Origin: Caulobacter sp. | GTDB lineage: Bacteria; Pseudomonadota; Alphaproteobacteria; Caulobacterales; Caulobacteraceae | Direction: 5' to 3' | Assembly (NCBI GenBank): GCA_029866155.1 | Contig: JARWZW010000005.1 | Coordinates: 19,560 to 83,559 of the forward strand | DNA length: 64,000 nucleotides | Part shown: positions 16,335 to 24,674 of the stretch, piece after piece | How positions within the stretch are numbered: position 1 is the stretch's first letter | Layout: every line of letters starts with the position of its first letter | The notes under the pieces: generated by a model | Databases searched by the model: none | What the model was told of the DNA's origin: nothing | The model's input: the letters and a program-made list of their open reading frames with translations, nothing else | Translations under genes and position numbers: made by a program

Positions 16335-18413
16335 TCAGAATCGCCAGGCGATGCCGGTTCTCACCGACCGGCCTGCCGCCGGGGCCACGTCCTTCAGGAA
16401 GGAAGCGTGTTCCCGGACCTCGGCGTCGGTCAGGTTCCGGCCCTCTACGAAGAGTCTGAGGTCGGGATTTCCGAACGGCTTCAGGTCGGCATAGAGGTTG
16501 ACGAGGGTGTAGCCGTCGGTCGGCAGTTCGAAGGCGGCCACCCGTTCCTGTTGGCCCACACGCCGCAGTTCCAGGCGTGTCTCCAGCCGATCGCCTTTCC
16601 AGATCAGGCGGCTGGCGGCTGACCAGGGCGGGATTCGGGCCGGGGCGCCGCTGTCGGTGTCGCCATGCACATAGTCTGCGGCGGCCTCAACGGTCAGAGA
16701 GCGGTCGCCGTCAGACCATAGATCGTAGCTGGCCTCCGCCTCGAATCCGTAAAACTCGGCGCCGGTCTGGAAGTAGCGAAACACTTTCAGTCCGTCCTCC
16801 ACCTGGCCATCCGGGGCCTGTTCGATGAAGCCATCATAGGAGGCGCCCCAGAGATGGACTTCCGCGCCCAGGTCGCCCAGTGACCATCGGCCAGTGGCCT
16901 CGAGGCTCAGAACAGTCTCCGAATCGAGTCCGGGATCCCCCAATTCATAGCTGCCCGTGCCGGGGTGGGGACCATCAGCGAACAACTCGGCTTCGGTAGG
17001 GGCCCGGGCGTTGCTCGCCAGGGTCAGCGCATAGAAATGACCGTCCGTCGGCTCCCAGAACAGGCCCAGGGAAGCGGAGACATTGGTGAAGTCGAGGCTG
17101 TCCTGGACGGTCGTCCAGTCAATGCCATAACCGGCGGCGGGGGCGCTGGCCGCCCGCCCCTTCATATTGGCCTCGATGGTTCGCTTGTCGATCCGCAGGC
17201 CGCCATCAAATCCCCAACCGCCCAGGTCAAGCCTCTGGAGCGTAAAGGCCCCGACCTCTGAAACCCGGGTCCCGGGGACGAAGGCTTCGTCGCCAATCGC
17301 CTCGAAGTCCCGGCTCAGCGCCTGGACTCCGATGGCGCCCTTGAGATGGTCGGTTTCCTTCTGGACCAGTTCAACCCGGCCCTCGACCCCGTTTGACAGG
17401 AACCTCGTTCCGATTTCTCCAGCGTCCAGCACAAGCTCTGCGTGCTCGTAGTCGGCATAGCCAATGGAGGTCCTGATGCGCTCGAACGGACCGATGGCGA
17501 TCCCGGCTTCGCCCCTCAGATCGTATCGGGTCTGGGTCAGATCAATAGCGACCGGACCTTCATCCGCCGGGTCGATGGGGGCCAGTATCTGCCCTCTCGG
17601 GACGCCGTAGCGTGTATCCGTCTGTTTGACCGAGACACCCAGATAGCCGTCGGCAGCCACGTAGGAGACACCAGCGCCATAAGCGTCGAGCGTGACATCG
17701 GCATTCCGGACGGTGTTGGCCAGATCGACGGTCAGGCCTTCAGCGAGGGCCAGGCGGCGGCTCACCGGCGTAACCGGAACATCATAGTCTTCGCTGGTCC
17801 GGTGAACTGCATCCAGGGCGAAGACAATGGGTCCGGCCGCCATCTTCAGCCCGCCATTGATAGACTGGCCGGAATCAGCGCTTGAGGCGGACACCGCCAC
17901 CCGACCTTCATAGGCCGTTTCCGGCATACGGCTGGGAATCCGATCATCGATTATATTGACCACGCCGCCGATGCCGGACCCGCCATAGGCGAGGGTGGAA
18001 GGACCCCGGAGAACCTCGATTCGCGAGGCTTCCCCGGGTTCCGAGGCCACGGCATGGTCCGGCGAAAGAGCGCTGGCGTCCACAAGACCCACCCCATTCT
18101 GAAGGACCAGCACCCTCGGCCCGGCAAGACCCCGGATGACCGGACGGCTGGCGCCGGGCCCGTAGGCCGTCGAGCGCAGACCCGGCTGGCCGTTCAGCAG
18201 ATCTCCCAGGCCCGCCGGCGGCGCAACGTCGAGGTCTTCGCGGGTTACGATGCTCAGACTGGTGGTCACGGTTTCGAGAGAGACGGCGTAGGGCGCGCCT
18301 GTAACAACGAGTTCATCAACCTCGGCGTCCCCCTGGGGCGCGGCGCCCAAGGCCGGCGCGGCAGCGAACAGGGCGATGAGGCTGACGCCCAGTAGAGCTG
18401 AACGATGGCGCAT
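16335..18413 (-). CDS. TonB-dependent outer-membrane receptor, ZnuD-like
   Basis: A 692-aa outer-membrane receptor. A signal peptide (about 23 residues, ending ALG) leads to a TonB-box-like VDELVVTG, then the plug domain and a 22-strand barrel ending in the C-terminal aromatic TGIAWRF. The plug contains RGLAGPRVLVLQNG followed by DASALSPDHAVASEP, a stretch characteristic of the ZnuD zinc receptor branch, then RIEVLRGPSTLAYG. Obvious histidine-rich loops, as in Neisseria ZnuD, are not seen. ATG 18413 has GAGGAG about 8 bases upstream. A Zur-box-like palindrome 27 bases before the start supports a zinc role. Substrate remains inferred. Confidence 0.85.
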   Translation of the reverse strand: MRHRSALLGVSLIALFAAAPALGAAPQGDAEVDELVVTGAPYAVSLETVTTSLSIVTREDLDVAPPAGLGDLLNGQPGLRSTAYGPGASRPVIRGLAGPRVLVLQNGVGLVDASALSPDHAVASEPGEASRIEVLRGPSTLAYGGSGIGGVVNIIDDRIPSRMPETAYEGRVAVSASSADSGQSINGGLKMAAGPIVFALDAVHRTSEDYDVPVTPVSRRLALAEGLTVDLANTVRNADVTLDAYGAGVSYVAADGYLGVSVKQTDTRYGVPRGQILAPIDPADEGPVAIDLTQTRYDLRGEAGIAIGPFERIRTSIGYADYEHAELVLDAGEIGTRFLSNGVEGRVELVQKETDHLKGAIGVQALSRDFEAIGDEAFVPGTRVSEVGAFTLQRLDLGGWGFDGGLRIDKRTIEANMKGRAASAPAAGYGIDWTTVQDSLDFTNVSASLGLFWEPTDGHFYALTLASNARAPTEAELFADGPHPGTGSYELGDPGLDSETVLSLEATGRWSLGDLGAEVHLWGASYDGFIEQAPDGQVEDGLKVFRYFQTGAEFYGFEAEASYDLWSDGDRSLTVEAAADYVHGDTDSGAPARIPPWSAASRLIWKGDRLETRLELRRVGQQERVAAFELPTDGYTLVNLYADLKPFGNPDLRLFVEGRNLTDAEVREHASFLKDVAPAAGRSVRTGIAWRF

Positions 18414-18439
18414 GAAGAACTCCTCGAATAGGAGGGATG

Positions 18440-18454
18440 TGTTATGAAATAACA
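18440..18454 (-). promoter_or_regulatory. Candidate Zur box upstream of the ZnuD-like receptor
   Basis: A perfect inverted repeat, TGTTAT-GAA-ATAACA, lies 27 bases before the receptor start codon. Zur sites in proteobacteria are AT-rich palindromes built on TGTTAT and ATAACA half-sites, and this one stands out in very GC-rich DNA. Together with a zinc-receptor type gene this suggests repression when zinc is sufficient. Confidence 0.55.
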
Positions 18455-18535
18455 TATCTACAGGTCAAGACCGTTCGTGCCTTGACCGGCCGTCCCGGAT
18501 CGTCAGAGTTCTAAAAACGGCACAAGGAGAGAGCG

Positions 18536-19324
18536 GTGATTGATATCTCAGCAACAGCCCGTCGTCGCGCGCTCCTGGCCTTGGCCCTGATCGCAACCGG
18601 GGCCGGCGGGGCGCTATCCGCCGCCGCCCAGATGGTCGGATCCGCGCCGACCTCACGTCCGACCGGCTATCTTTCAGCCAACCAGATCCCGGACAGCGTA
18701 TCAATTGTCGGTCCGCCCCCGGCGACAGGCTCATTGGCGGATCAGGCCGATCGTGAGGCCTACGACCGGACCCGGGCGCTGGATGGCACGCCACGATGGC
18801 GGCAGGCCAAGGCCGATGTGGAACTGTTTGGCCCGATCGCCCACCGAAGCTTCGCCTGCGCCATTGGCAGGACGATCACCCCGGCAGCGACCCCGACCCT
18901 GTCCCGGTTGTTGGACAGGGTGGTGATCGATGCGGGCACGAGTACGGCGGCCGCCAAGGAGCGCTACAGCCGCGTGAGGCCAGCCGTCGGCAATGACAAG
19001 CCTATCTGTGTCGCCCGTGAAGCCTGGCTGAAGACCAATGGCTCCTTTCCTTCAGGCCATGCCGCCGCCGGCTGGGCCTGGGGTCTGATCCTTGCAGAAC
19101 TGGCGCCGGAGCGGGCCAGCGCGGTCACCTTGCGCGCCAGGGAGTTTGGCGACAGCCGGTTCATCTGCGGCGTCCATTTCCCGACAGATGTCGAGGCCGG
19201 ACGCATCATGGGAGCAGCAACCGTAGCGCGGCTGCATGCCGAGCCGGCCTTCGCGTCCGATCTTGCTGCGGCCAAGGCGGAACTGGCGGGGGCCCCCGCC
19301 GCAACCGATTGCGCCGCTCCTTAA
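18536..19324 (+). CDS. Class A acid phosphatase (PAP2 family), exported
   Basis: A 262-aa periplasmic phosphatase with a signal peptide (about 30 residues, ending AAAQ). The three PAP2/class A motifs are all readable: KERYSRVRP, GSFPSGHAAAG, and SRFICGVHFPTDVEAGR, giving the Lys/Arg, Ser-Gly-His and Arg/His/Asp active-site residues. Class A enzymes (PhoN/PhoC-like) remove phosphate from a broad range of monoesters. The start is GTG 18536 with AAGGAGAG just upstream. It shares the four bases of its stop codon region with the convergent acetyltransferase gene. Confidence 0.9.
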   Translation: MIDISATARRRALLALALIATGAGGALSAAAQMVGSAPTSRPTGYLSANQIPDSVSIVGPPPATGSLADQADREAYDRTRALDGTPRWRQAKADVELFGPIAHRSFACAIGRTITPAATPTLSRLLDRVVIDAGTSTAAAKERYSRVRPAVGNDKPICVAREAWLKTNGSFPSGHAAAGWAWGLILAELAPERASAVTLRAREFGDSRFICGVHFPTDVEAGRIMGAATVARLHAEPAFASDLAAAKAELAGAPAATDCAAP

Positions 19325-19851
19325 GACTCCAGGCGTTCCCAGACCAGGTGCCGGCTCAACCGATGGCCAGCGGGGAGGGCCGGATGGTCAAAGTCGAGAT
19401 CAGCTCGACGGGTCATCCCGGACCTCTGCATCACTGCCTGGGACGACAGGTTGGAAACGGCCGTAAAGGCGACAATGCGTTCAAGACCCAGCCGCCCAAA
19501 GCCGTCTGCCATGGCGGCCGTGGCCGCTTCTGTGGCATAGCCCTGCCCCCAGCCATGGCGGGCCAGTCGCCAGCCCGCCTCGACCGCCGGAGCCAGAGGA
19601 TTGCTGTCCGCCAGGGCCTTGAGCCCGACAAAACCCAGAAAGACGGCGTCTACCCGGCGTTCGACAGCCCAAAGACCAAAGCCGTGTTGGTCGATGTAGG
19701 CGCGGTTGCCGGCCGCCATGGCGTCGCTTTCCAACCGGCTCTGAACGGCCGGAAAATGACGCATCACCTCCGGGTCAGCGTTGAGCTCAGCCCAGGGCTC
19801 CAGGTCGGAATCCTGCCATTGCCGAAGCACAAGCCGCTCTGTGGTGATCAT
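19321..19851 (-). CDS. GNAT family N-acetyltransferase (RimJ/RimL-like)
   Basis: A 176-aa acetyltransferase. It starts with the usual ITTERLVLRQWQDSDLEPW and has the acetyl-CoA binding motif in RHGWGQGYATEAATAAMADGFG (R/Q-x-x-G-x-G/A type). A later strand, RIVAFTAVSNLSSQAVMQRSGM, carries the asparagine and the helix typical of RimJ/RimL relatives. The acceptor cannot be predicted. It lies just downstream of the aguB gene in the same direction but is separated from it (aguB is transcribed towards it with a 14-base gap), so read-through is possible. Confidence 0.85.
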   Translation of the reverse strand: MITTERLVLRQWQDSDLEPWAELNADPEVMRHFPAVQSRLESDAMAAGNRAYIDQHGFGLWAVERRVDAVFLGFVGLKALADSNPLAPAVEAGWRLARHGWGQGYATEAATAAMADGFGRLGLERIVAFTAVSNLSSQAVMQRSGMTRRADLDFDHPALPAGHRLSRHLVWERLES

Positions 19852-19865
19852 GAATGCAAACCTGA

Positions 19866-20744
19866 TCAGGCCGGGCGGGGACTGGCCATGGCCCCATAGA
19901 GATCTGGCCGACGGTCGCGGAAAAATCCCCAGGCCGCACGGTGCCGATCCAGGAAGTCCAGATCAAAGCTGGCCATGATCACGCCCTCCTCGTCCCGCCC
20001 CAGATCACCAACCAGATCACCCCGGTGATCAGCGATGAAGGAGGAGCCGTAGAATTGTTGACCGCCATTGGGATATCCGTCCCAGGGCTCGAAGCCGATG
20101 CGATTGGCGCCCACAACCGGAATGACATTGCTGACAGCATGGCCCTGCATCGCCCGTCGCCATGGCAAGGCCGTATCGAGACTGGGATCGTGGGGTTCCG
20201 AACCGATGGCGGTCGGGTACATCAGGACGTCCGCCCCCATCAGGGCCATGGCCCTGGCAGCCTCCGGATACCACTGGTCCCAGCAGATCCCGACGCCGAC
20301 CCGCCCGTGGCGCGTATCCCAGACCCGAAAGCCGGTGTCGCCGGGGCGGAAATAGTATTTCTCCTGATAGCCCGGACCATCCGGAATGTGGCTTTTTCGA
20401 TACACCCCCATGAGGGACCCGTCCGCATCGACCATCACCAGGCTGTTGAAATAGTGCGGGCCTTCCCGTTCAAAAATTGAGACCGGCAACACTACGCCCA
20501 GCTCGGCCGCAAGCGGAGCGAGGGCCAGGACGCAAGGATGGGTCCGCCAGGGATGGGCTGATGCGAACCAGCGCTCTTCCTGGGTAATGCAGAAATAGGG
20601 GCCCTGGAACAGCTCCGGGGGCAGAATGACCTGTGCGCCGCCAGCAGCTGCCTGACGTACGAGAGCGGCCGTCCGGGCTATATTGTCAGCCTGGTCCATA
20701 CCGTAGCCCGTCTGAAGAGCCGCAACGGTCAGGGAGCGTGACAT
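19866..20744 (-). CDS. aguB: N-carbamoylputrescine amidase
   Basis: A 292-aa member of the nitrilase superfamily that cleaves N-carbamoylputrescine to putrescine, CO2 and ammonia. The catalytic triad is visible: Glu in PPELFQGPYF, Lys in YRKSHIPDGPGYQEKYYF, Cys in GVGICWDQWYPEAARAMAL. The pattern FQGPYFC and KSHIPDGPGYQEKYYF is typical of AguB rather than of general amidohydrolases. The ATG overlaps the aguA stop codon by one base (TGATG), so the two are translationally coupled and make putrescine from agmatine. Confidence 0.93.
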   Translation of the reverse strand: MSRSLTVAALQTGYGMDQADNIARTAALVRQAAAGGAQVILPPELFQGPYFCITQEERWFASAHPWRTHPCVLALAPLAAELGVVLPVSIFEREGPHYFNSLVMVDADGSLMGVYRKSHIPDGPGYQEKYYFRPGDTGFRVWDTRHGRVGVGICWDQWYPEAARAMALMGADVLMYPTAIGSEPHDPSLDTALPWRRAMQGHAVSNVIPVVGANRIGFEPWDGYPNGGQQFYGSSFIADHRGDLVGDLGRDEEGVIMASFDLDFLDRHRAAWGFFRDRRPDLYGAMASPRPA

Positions 20745-21745
20745 CAGGCGGGCTCCTGTTGGGTGATGCAATGGAATGAGCCGCCACCGGTGAGGATGGC
20801 CCGCGACGGCAGACCGATAACCTGCCGCTCCGGGAAGAGGCTGGAAAGAGCGTCCATGGCGAAGGCTCCTGCCCGCTCGTCATAGAGCGGGCAGATGACC
20901 GCGCGATTGGCGATGATGAAGTTCATATGGCTGGCCGGGACCATGTCGCCCTCGGCACTTACGGTCCAGCCCGGCGAAGGGATGCGCATCACCTGCAACG
21001 GCGCCCCCCGGGCGTCGGTCATGGCCGAAAGCAGTCGCGCCGTTTCGTCATAGACGTCGGCATTGGGGTCAGCCCGGCCCCAGGCGATAGGACAGGCGAC
21101 CACACCGGGAGCCACGAACCGGGCGAGGTTGTCGACATGGCCGTCGGTATGGTCATTCTTCAGTCCGTCACCCAGCCAAAGGACCTTGCGGACCCCCAGG
21201 GCGCCGGCAAGGGCCGCCTCTGCCGTCGCCTGGCTCCAGTCGGGATTACGGTTGGGATTGAGCAGGCACTGACGAGTGGTCAGGACCGTGCCATGGCCAT
21301 CATGGTCAAGGGACCCGCCTTCCAGAACAAAATCATGGGGGACAAGAGGGGCGCCGGCGGCAGCCGCCAGTTGGGCGGCCACAGCCTCATCGCCCTCAAG
21401 CTGGTACTTTCCGCCCCAGCCATTGAAGGCAAAGCTCAGGGCCCGGCCATCGCTGGCGAACAGGGGGCCTGTGTCTCGCAGCCAGATATCGCCAAAGTCT
21501 CCGCGGACATACTCGACGCCCGGACTGTCCTGCAGACGATGGCGGGCGTCCTGTTCGGCCTCATCGCCGCAGACCAAAAGCCGCACCCTTTCCTCGCCGG
21601 GACCGGCCAGGGCGCGCGCCAGGGCTGAAACCTCCAGGCGGGCGGAATCCAGATGGTCCTCCCATACGTCAGGATGGCTGGGGTAGCCCAGCCAGAGGGC
21701 GCGGTGGGGGGACCATTCGGCGGGGATGTTAAATGAGGGGGTCAT
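20744..21745 (-). CDS. aguA: Agmatine deiminase
   Basis: A 333-aa enzyme converting agmatine to N-carbamoylputrescine. Guanidino-modifying fold features are present: WSPHRALWLGYPSHPDVW at the N-terminus, DIWLRDTGPLF, FVLEGGSLDHDGHGTVLTTRQCLLNPNRN, the DNLARFVAPG region with TDGHVD just before it, and the catalytic cysteine in GGGSFHCITQQ at the C-terminus. I start at ATG 21745 (MTPSFNIP); a TTG four codons upstream is less likely. Coupled with aguB. Agmatine would come from arginine decarboxylase encoded elsewhere. Confidence 0.93.
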   Translation of the reverse strand: MTPSFNIPAEWSPHRALWLGYPSHPDVWEDHLDSARLEVSALARALAGPGEERVRLLVCGDEAEQDARHRLQDSPGVEYVRGDFGDIWLRDTGPLFASDGRALSFAFNGWGGKYQLEGDEAVAAQLAAAAGAPLVPHDFVLEGGSLDHDGHGTVLTTRQCLLNPNRNPDWSQATAEAALAGALGVRKVLWLGDGLKNDHTDGHVDNLARFVAPGVVACPIAWGRADPNADVYDETARLLSAMTDARGAPLQVMRIPSPGWTVSAEGDMVPASHMNFIIANRAVICPLYDERAGAFAMDALSSLFPERQVIGLPSRAILTGGGSFHCITQQEPA

Positions 21746-21834
21746 GGGGGCGGGCAAATGGTCCTGCTGCGGGCGAAGGTCAAGCTCGTGGCAGTCAATC
21801 CTGCCCGAAAACCGTCATTTGAAGGCGCATACGA

Positions 21835-21863
21835 AAAAGGGCGACCCGGGAGGGCCGCCCTTT
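21835..21863 (-). terminator. Terminator of the second TonB-dependent receptor gene
   Basis: On the minus strand, AAAGGGCGGCCC and its partner form a GC-rich hairpin followed by TTTTT (the A-run at 21835-21839 on the plus strand). It lies about 25 bases past the receptor stop codon. Confidence 0.7.
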
Positions 21864-21887
21864 CCGTCTTGCAAGGTGCGTCTCGGA

Positions 21888-24389
21888 CTAGAAGTCAGTC
21901 CGGAAGGTCACCTGAACGGTGCGGGGCGCACCGATCGAGTAGGTCGGGGCAGAACCAAAGCGGTTCACGACGCCCGGTCCCAGGTCAACGTCAACCGTCT
22001 TGGCATTGTTCCGGCTGCTGATGCTGCCCAGGTATTCTTCGTCGAACAGGTTGACCACGTTCAGCTGAACATAGGACTTGTTGCCGGCGAAGGTCGGCAG
22101 GTTGTAGCGCATGTCGAGATTGAACAGGTCGTAGGCGGGGGTCTGCTCGTCATTCACATCCGTCGAATAACGGGTGTCGACATGCTTGCCCTGCAGGCCA
22201 ATCTGGAAGTCTTCCGTCACGTCCCAGGAAATCCGGAAGCCGTACTGGTACTCGGGCGTTTCGGCCAGGGCCTTGCCCTTGGTGGGCAGGGCGGTGGTGG
22301 CGCCAACGGCGATGTTATCCTGCAGTTCGCTGTTGGTGTAGGAGCCGAAGCCATAGAGGGTCACGGCTTCGTTCATTTCCCAGGCGATCTGGGCATCGAC
22401 ACCCCAGAGGTCCACGGCGCCGACGTTGCGATCGACGAAGATGCCGGTCACGTCATCGAACGAGGAGACGATGTAGTTGTCGAACTTGGTCGACCACAGG
22501 GCGGCTTGAGCCACAACGGTCGGACCCTGATAGCGATAGCCCAGATCGAAGGTCTTGGTGGTTTCCGGCTCGGCGCCCGGAAGGGCGATCTTGCCGCTGG
22601 CCAGACGCAGGGGGGTGTAGAGGTTGTCGGTCCGGGGAGCCGACAGGCCTTCCGCGTAGCTGGCATAGACATACTGGTCAGGGGCGAAGTTCCAGCTGGC
22701 GCCCAGGTTCGGCAGCACGTCTTCGTACTCGCGGGTCGCGGCATAGGCGGGGATGTACTGGGTCGCGATCACGCCGAACGTGACGTTGCCATTGGCCAGG
22801 GCCGGGTTCGGGGTCTGGGTCGTGCAGAGCACGGTGTTGGTGCCGTTTGACGAGTAGCAATACTGGTTCAGGTCGCGCTTGAAGAAGGGCGCCCGGACAC
22901 CGATGGTGACCAGCAGGCTGTCGTTGAGGAATTCACCGCGGTACTCCAGGGCGATCTGGTTCAGGATCGCGAGGGAGAAGCGGTCACGGCCACGAAGACC
23001 AGCACCGTCAACAGCTTCGATCCGGCGTCCGTAGCCGTCCTTGCCACCGAAGACGTCCTGGGGCGCACCCGACTGGGTGATGTAGCCGGCGTCGCCGGTC
23101 TGACGGTGACGGCCATAGTCGTAGGTGTAGGCGGCCCGGATGCGGTGATCGTCGTTGATGTCCCAGATCAGCGAGCCGGTCACGCCGTAACGGCGGGTGT
23201 TGGTCGTGTTCGGGGTGTAAAGCGCGACGGTATCCAGGGTGTCGCCGTCGCCGTTCAGGTCCACGCCGACCAGGCCGCCCAGGTCGAGACGGTCGTCCCG
23301 CTCGGAGACGTTGGAGAAGCCGCCGCCATTGGCCAGGACATACTGGAAGTTGGGATCAACCGTCAGGGTCAGGTTGTCGGTCAGGCTGAACTTCGACTGC
23401 ACCCGGATGTTGCCGGTGTTGGAAGGGTTGTTCCGCAGCTCGTAATAGTTGGTGCAGCTGGTGCCGGTGACGGTGTTGCCCAGGTAGTCGACGATGGTCG
23501 AGCCGATGGCCGAGTTCTGGACAGTGCCGGCGCCGGGGGTCGGCAGGCTGCAGGAGCGGTCGTTTTCCAGCTCCGGCGTGGCCTTGTACTGAGCCAGGGT
23601 CAGGTTGCGATAGAAGGCGTTGCGGTTCTCATTGTAGTGGAACGCAACGCTGACGAAGTCACCGTTGTCGCCGATCGGCTGATAGATGCGCCCGTTGTAC
23701 TGCTTCTTTTCCAGTTCGCCCGGGCCCTTGAACTTGTCGTACTTCTGGTAGGAAGCGGCGACGTAGGCCTTGGTGCCCCAGGGGCCAATTTCGCCGCTGT
23801 CCAGCAGGCCGAAGACGCGGCCGTAGTTGGATTCACCGGCCGAGGCGGTGAAGATGCCGCCGAATTCGGAGTCGGGCTTGCGGGTGATGTAGTTGATCGT
23901 GCCGCCGGTGGCCGAGGCGGTGGGGCTGTCGACATCGGTCGTGCCCATGTTCACCGTGGCGCGGGTGATCAGTTCGCCGTCAAGCTGCTGGTTGGTGTAG
24001 ATCGCGTAGTTGCCGGTGTCGTTCAGCGGAATGCCGTCGAAGGTCAGCGAAACGCGGGCGCCGTCAAAGGCGCGCAGGCGCAGGTTGCCGCCGGAGGAGC
24101 CGTAGGCGTCGGTGTTGGTGAAGTTCAGGCCGGGCGTCAGGTTCAGGCTGTCGATGATGGTCGCACCGGACGCCTGGGTGGCGATGTATTCCTGATCGAT
24201 GGAGGCCTTGGACTTCGGCGCGGTTTCAGCGGCGATGATGCCGTTGACCGTCGAGCCGCCGGCCGAGCCGACGACTTCGACAGCTTCGACTTCGTTGGTG
24301 CCGGTGGATTGGGCGAAGGCGCCGGTGGCGGCCAGCAGGCTGCCGACCAGTGCGGTGGTCGCCACAAAGGCGAGCTTTTTCGTAAACAT
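21888..24389 (-). CDS. TonB-dependent outer-membrane receptor, probably phosphate-regulated
   Basis: An 833-aa receptor with a signal peptide (about 26 residues, ending AFAQ). The TonB-box-like segment is VEAVEVVG. The plug domain has SLNLTPGLNF, GNLRLRAFDGARVSLTFDGIPLNDTGNYAIYTNQQLD and GGTINYITRKP. The barrel ends in the aromatic VQVTFRTDF. The substrate cannot be read. Two candidate Pho boxes lie about 190-240 bases upstream on the same strand, suggesting induction by phosphate starvation, as with several TonB receptors in this order. A strong terminator follows, so it is monocistronic. Confidence 0.9.
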   Translation of the reverse strand: MFTKKLAFVATTALVGSLLAATGAFAQSTGTNEVEAVEVVGSAGGSTVNGIIAAETAPKSKASIDQEYIATQASGATIIDSLNLTPGLNFTNTDAYGSSGGNLRLRAFDGARVSLTFDGIPLNDTGNYAIYTNQQLDGELITRATVNMGTTDVDSPTASATGGTINYITRKPDSEFGGIFTASAGESNYGRVFGLLDSGEIGPWGTKAYVAASYQKYDKFKGPGELEKKQYNGRIYQPIGDNGDFVSVAFHYNENRNAFYRNLTLAQYKATPELENDRSCSLPTPGAGTVQNSAIGSTIVDYLGNTVTGTSCTNYYELRNNPSNTGNIRVQSKFSLTDNLTLTVDPNFQYVLANGGGFSNVSERDDRLDLGGLVGVDLNGDGDTLDTVALYTPNTTNTRRYGVTGSLIWDINDDHRIRAAYTYDYGRHRQTGDAGYITQSGAPQDVFGGKDGYGRRIEAVDGAGLRGRDRFSLAILNQIALEYRGEFLNDSLLVTIGVRAPFFKRDLNQYCYSSNGTNTVLCTTQTPNPALANGNVTFGVIATQYIPAYAATREYEDVLPNLGASWNFAPDQYVYASYAEGLSAPRTDNLYTPLRLASGKIALPGAEPETTKTFDLGYRYQGPTVVAQAALWSTKFDNYIVSSFDDVTGIFVDRNVGAVDLWGVDAQIAWEMNEAVTLYGFGSYTNSELQDNIAVGATTALPTKGKALAETPEYQYGFRISWDVTEDFQIGLQGKHVDTRYSTDVNDEQTPAYDLFNLDMRYNLPTFAGNKSYVQLNVVNLFDEEYLGSISSRNNAKTVDVDLGPGVVNRFGSAPTYSIGAPRTVQVTFRTDF

Positions 24390-24579
24390 GGATATCCCCT
24401 GTCAGCCCGAGAAAGAGCCAATTTTGGCCCAGTGATGTTCGGATTTGGGCGGTGACTAGCGCCCGATTGCAAAGCTTTGGTGACCGATTACGCAAACGGC
24501 CATCTCGGGCAGCCCTTGTATCCACGGCGCCACAGGTGACAAGCGGACAGCAAGGTCATAGAGCCGGTTTTCTGATCGT

Positions 24580-24628
24580 TGTCGCAAGTTTGTGACAGTT
24601 TGGCGGATCTGTGACGTCTTTGTGACAA
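24580..24628 (-). promoter_or_regulatory. Two candidate Pho boxes (PhoB sites)
   Basis: Read on the minus strand there are four heptamers: TTGTCAC, then 4 bases, ACGTCAC; then, after a further spacer, CTGTCAC, 4 bases, TTGCGAC. Each pair has the 11-base period and the CTGTCA(T/C)-N4-CTGTCA(T/C) form of a Pho box. Orientation points at the TonB receptor starting at 24389. They also lie only about 50-95 bases from the divergent glycosyltransferase start, so either gene could respond. Confidence 0.6.
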
Positions 24629-24674
24629 TCGGGCAGCGAGGCGTCCGGATGCGCAGTCAGGCCGGGAGAGCAAC

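Noticed and set aside
23106..24455. 449-codon plus-strand frame opposite the TonB receptor
   Set aside because: Val/Gly/Gln-rich antisense shadow of the receptor gene; no family features.
24470..24479. CAAAGCTTTG palindrome in the leader of the TonB receptor
   Set aside because: Only 10 bp, single copy seen, no known regulator matched; probably chance.
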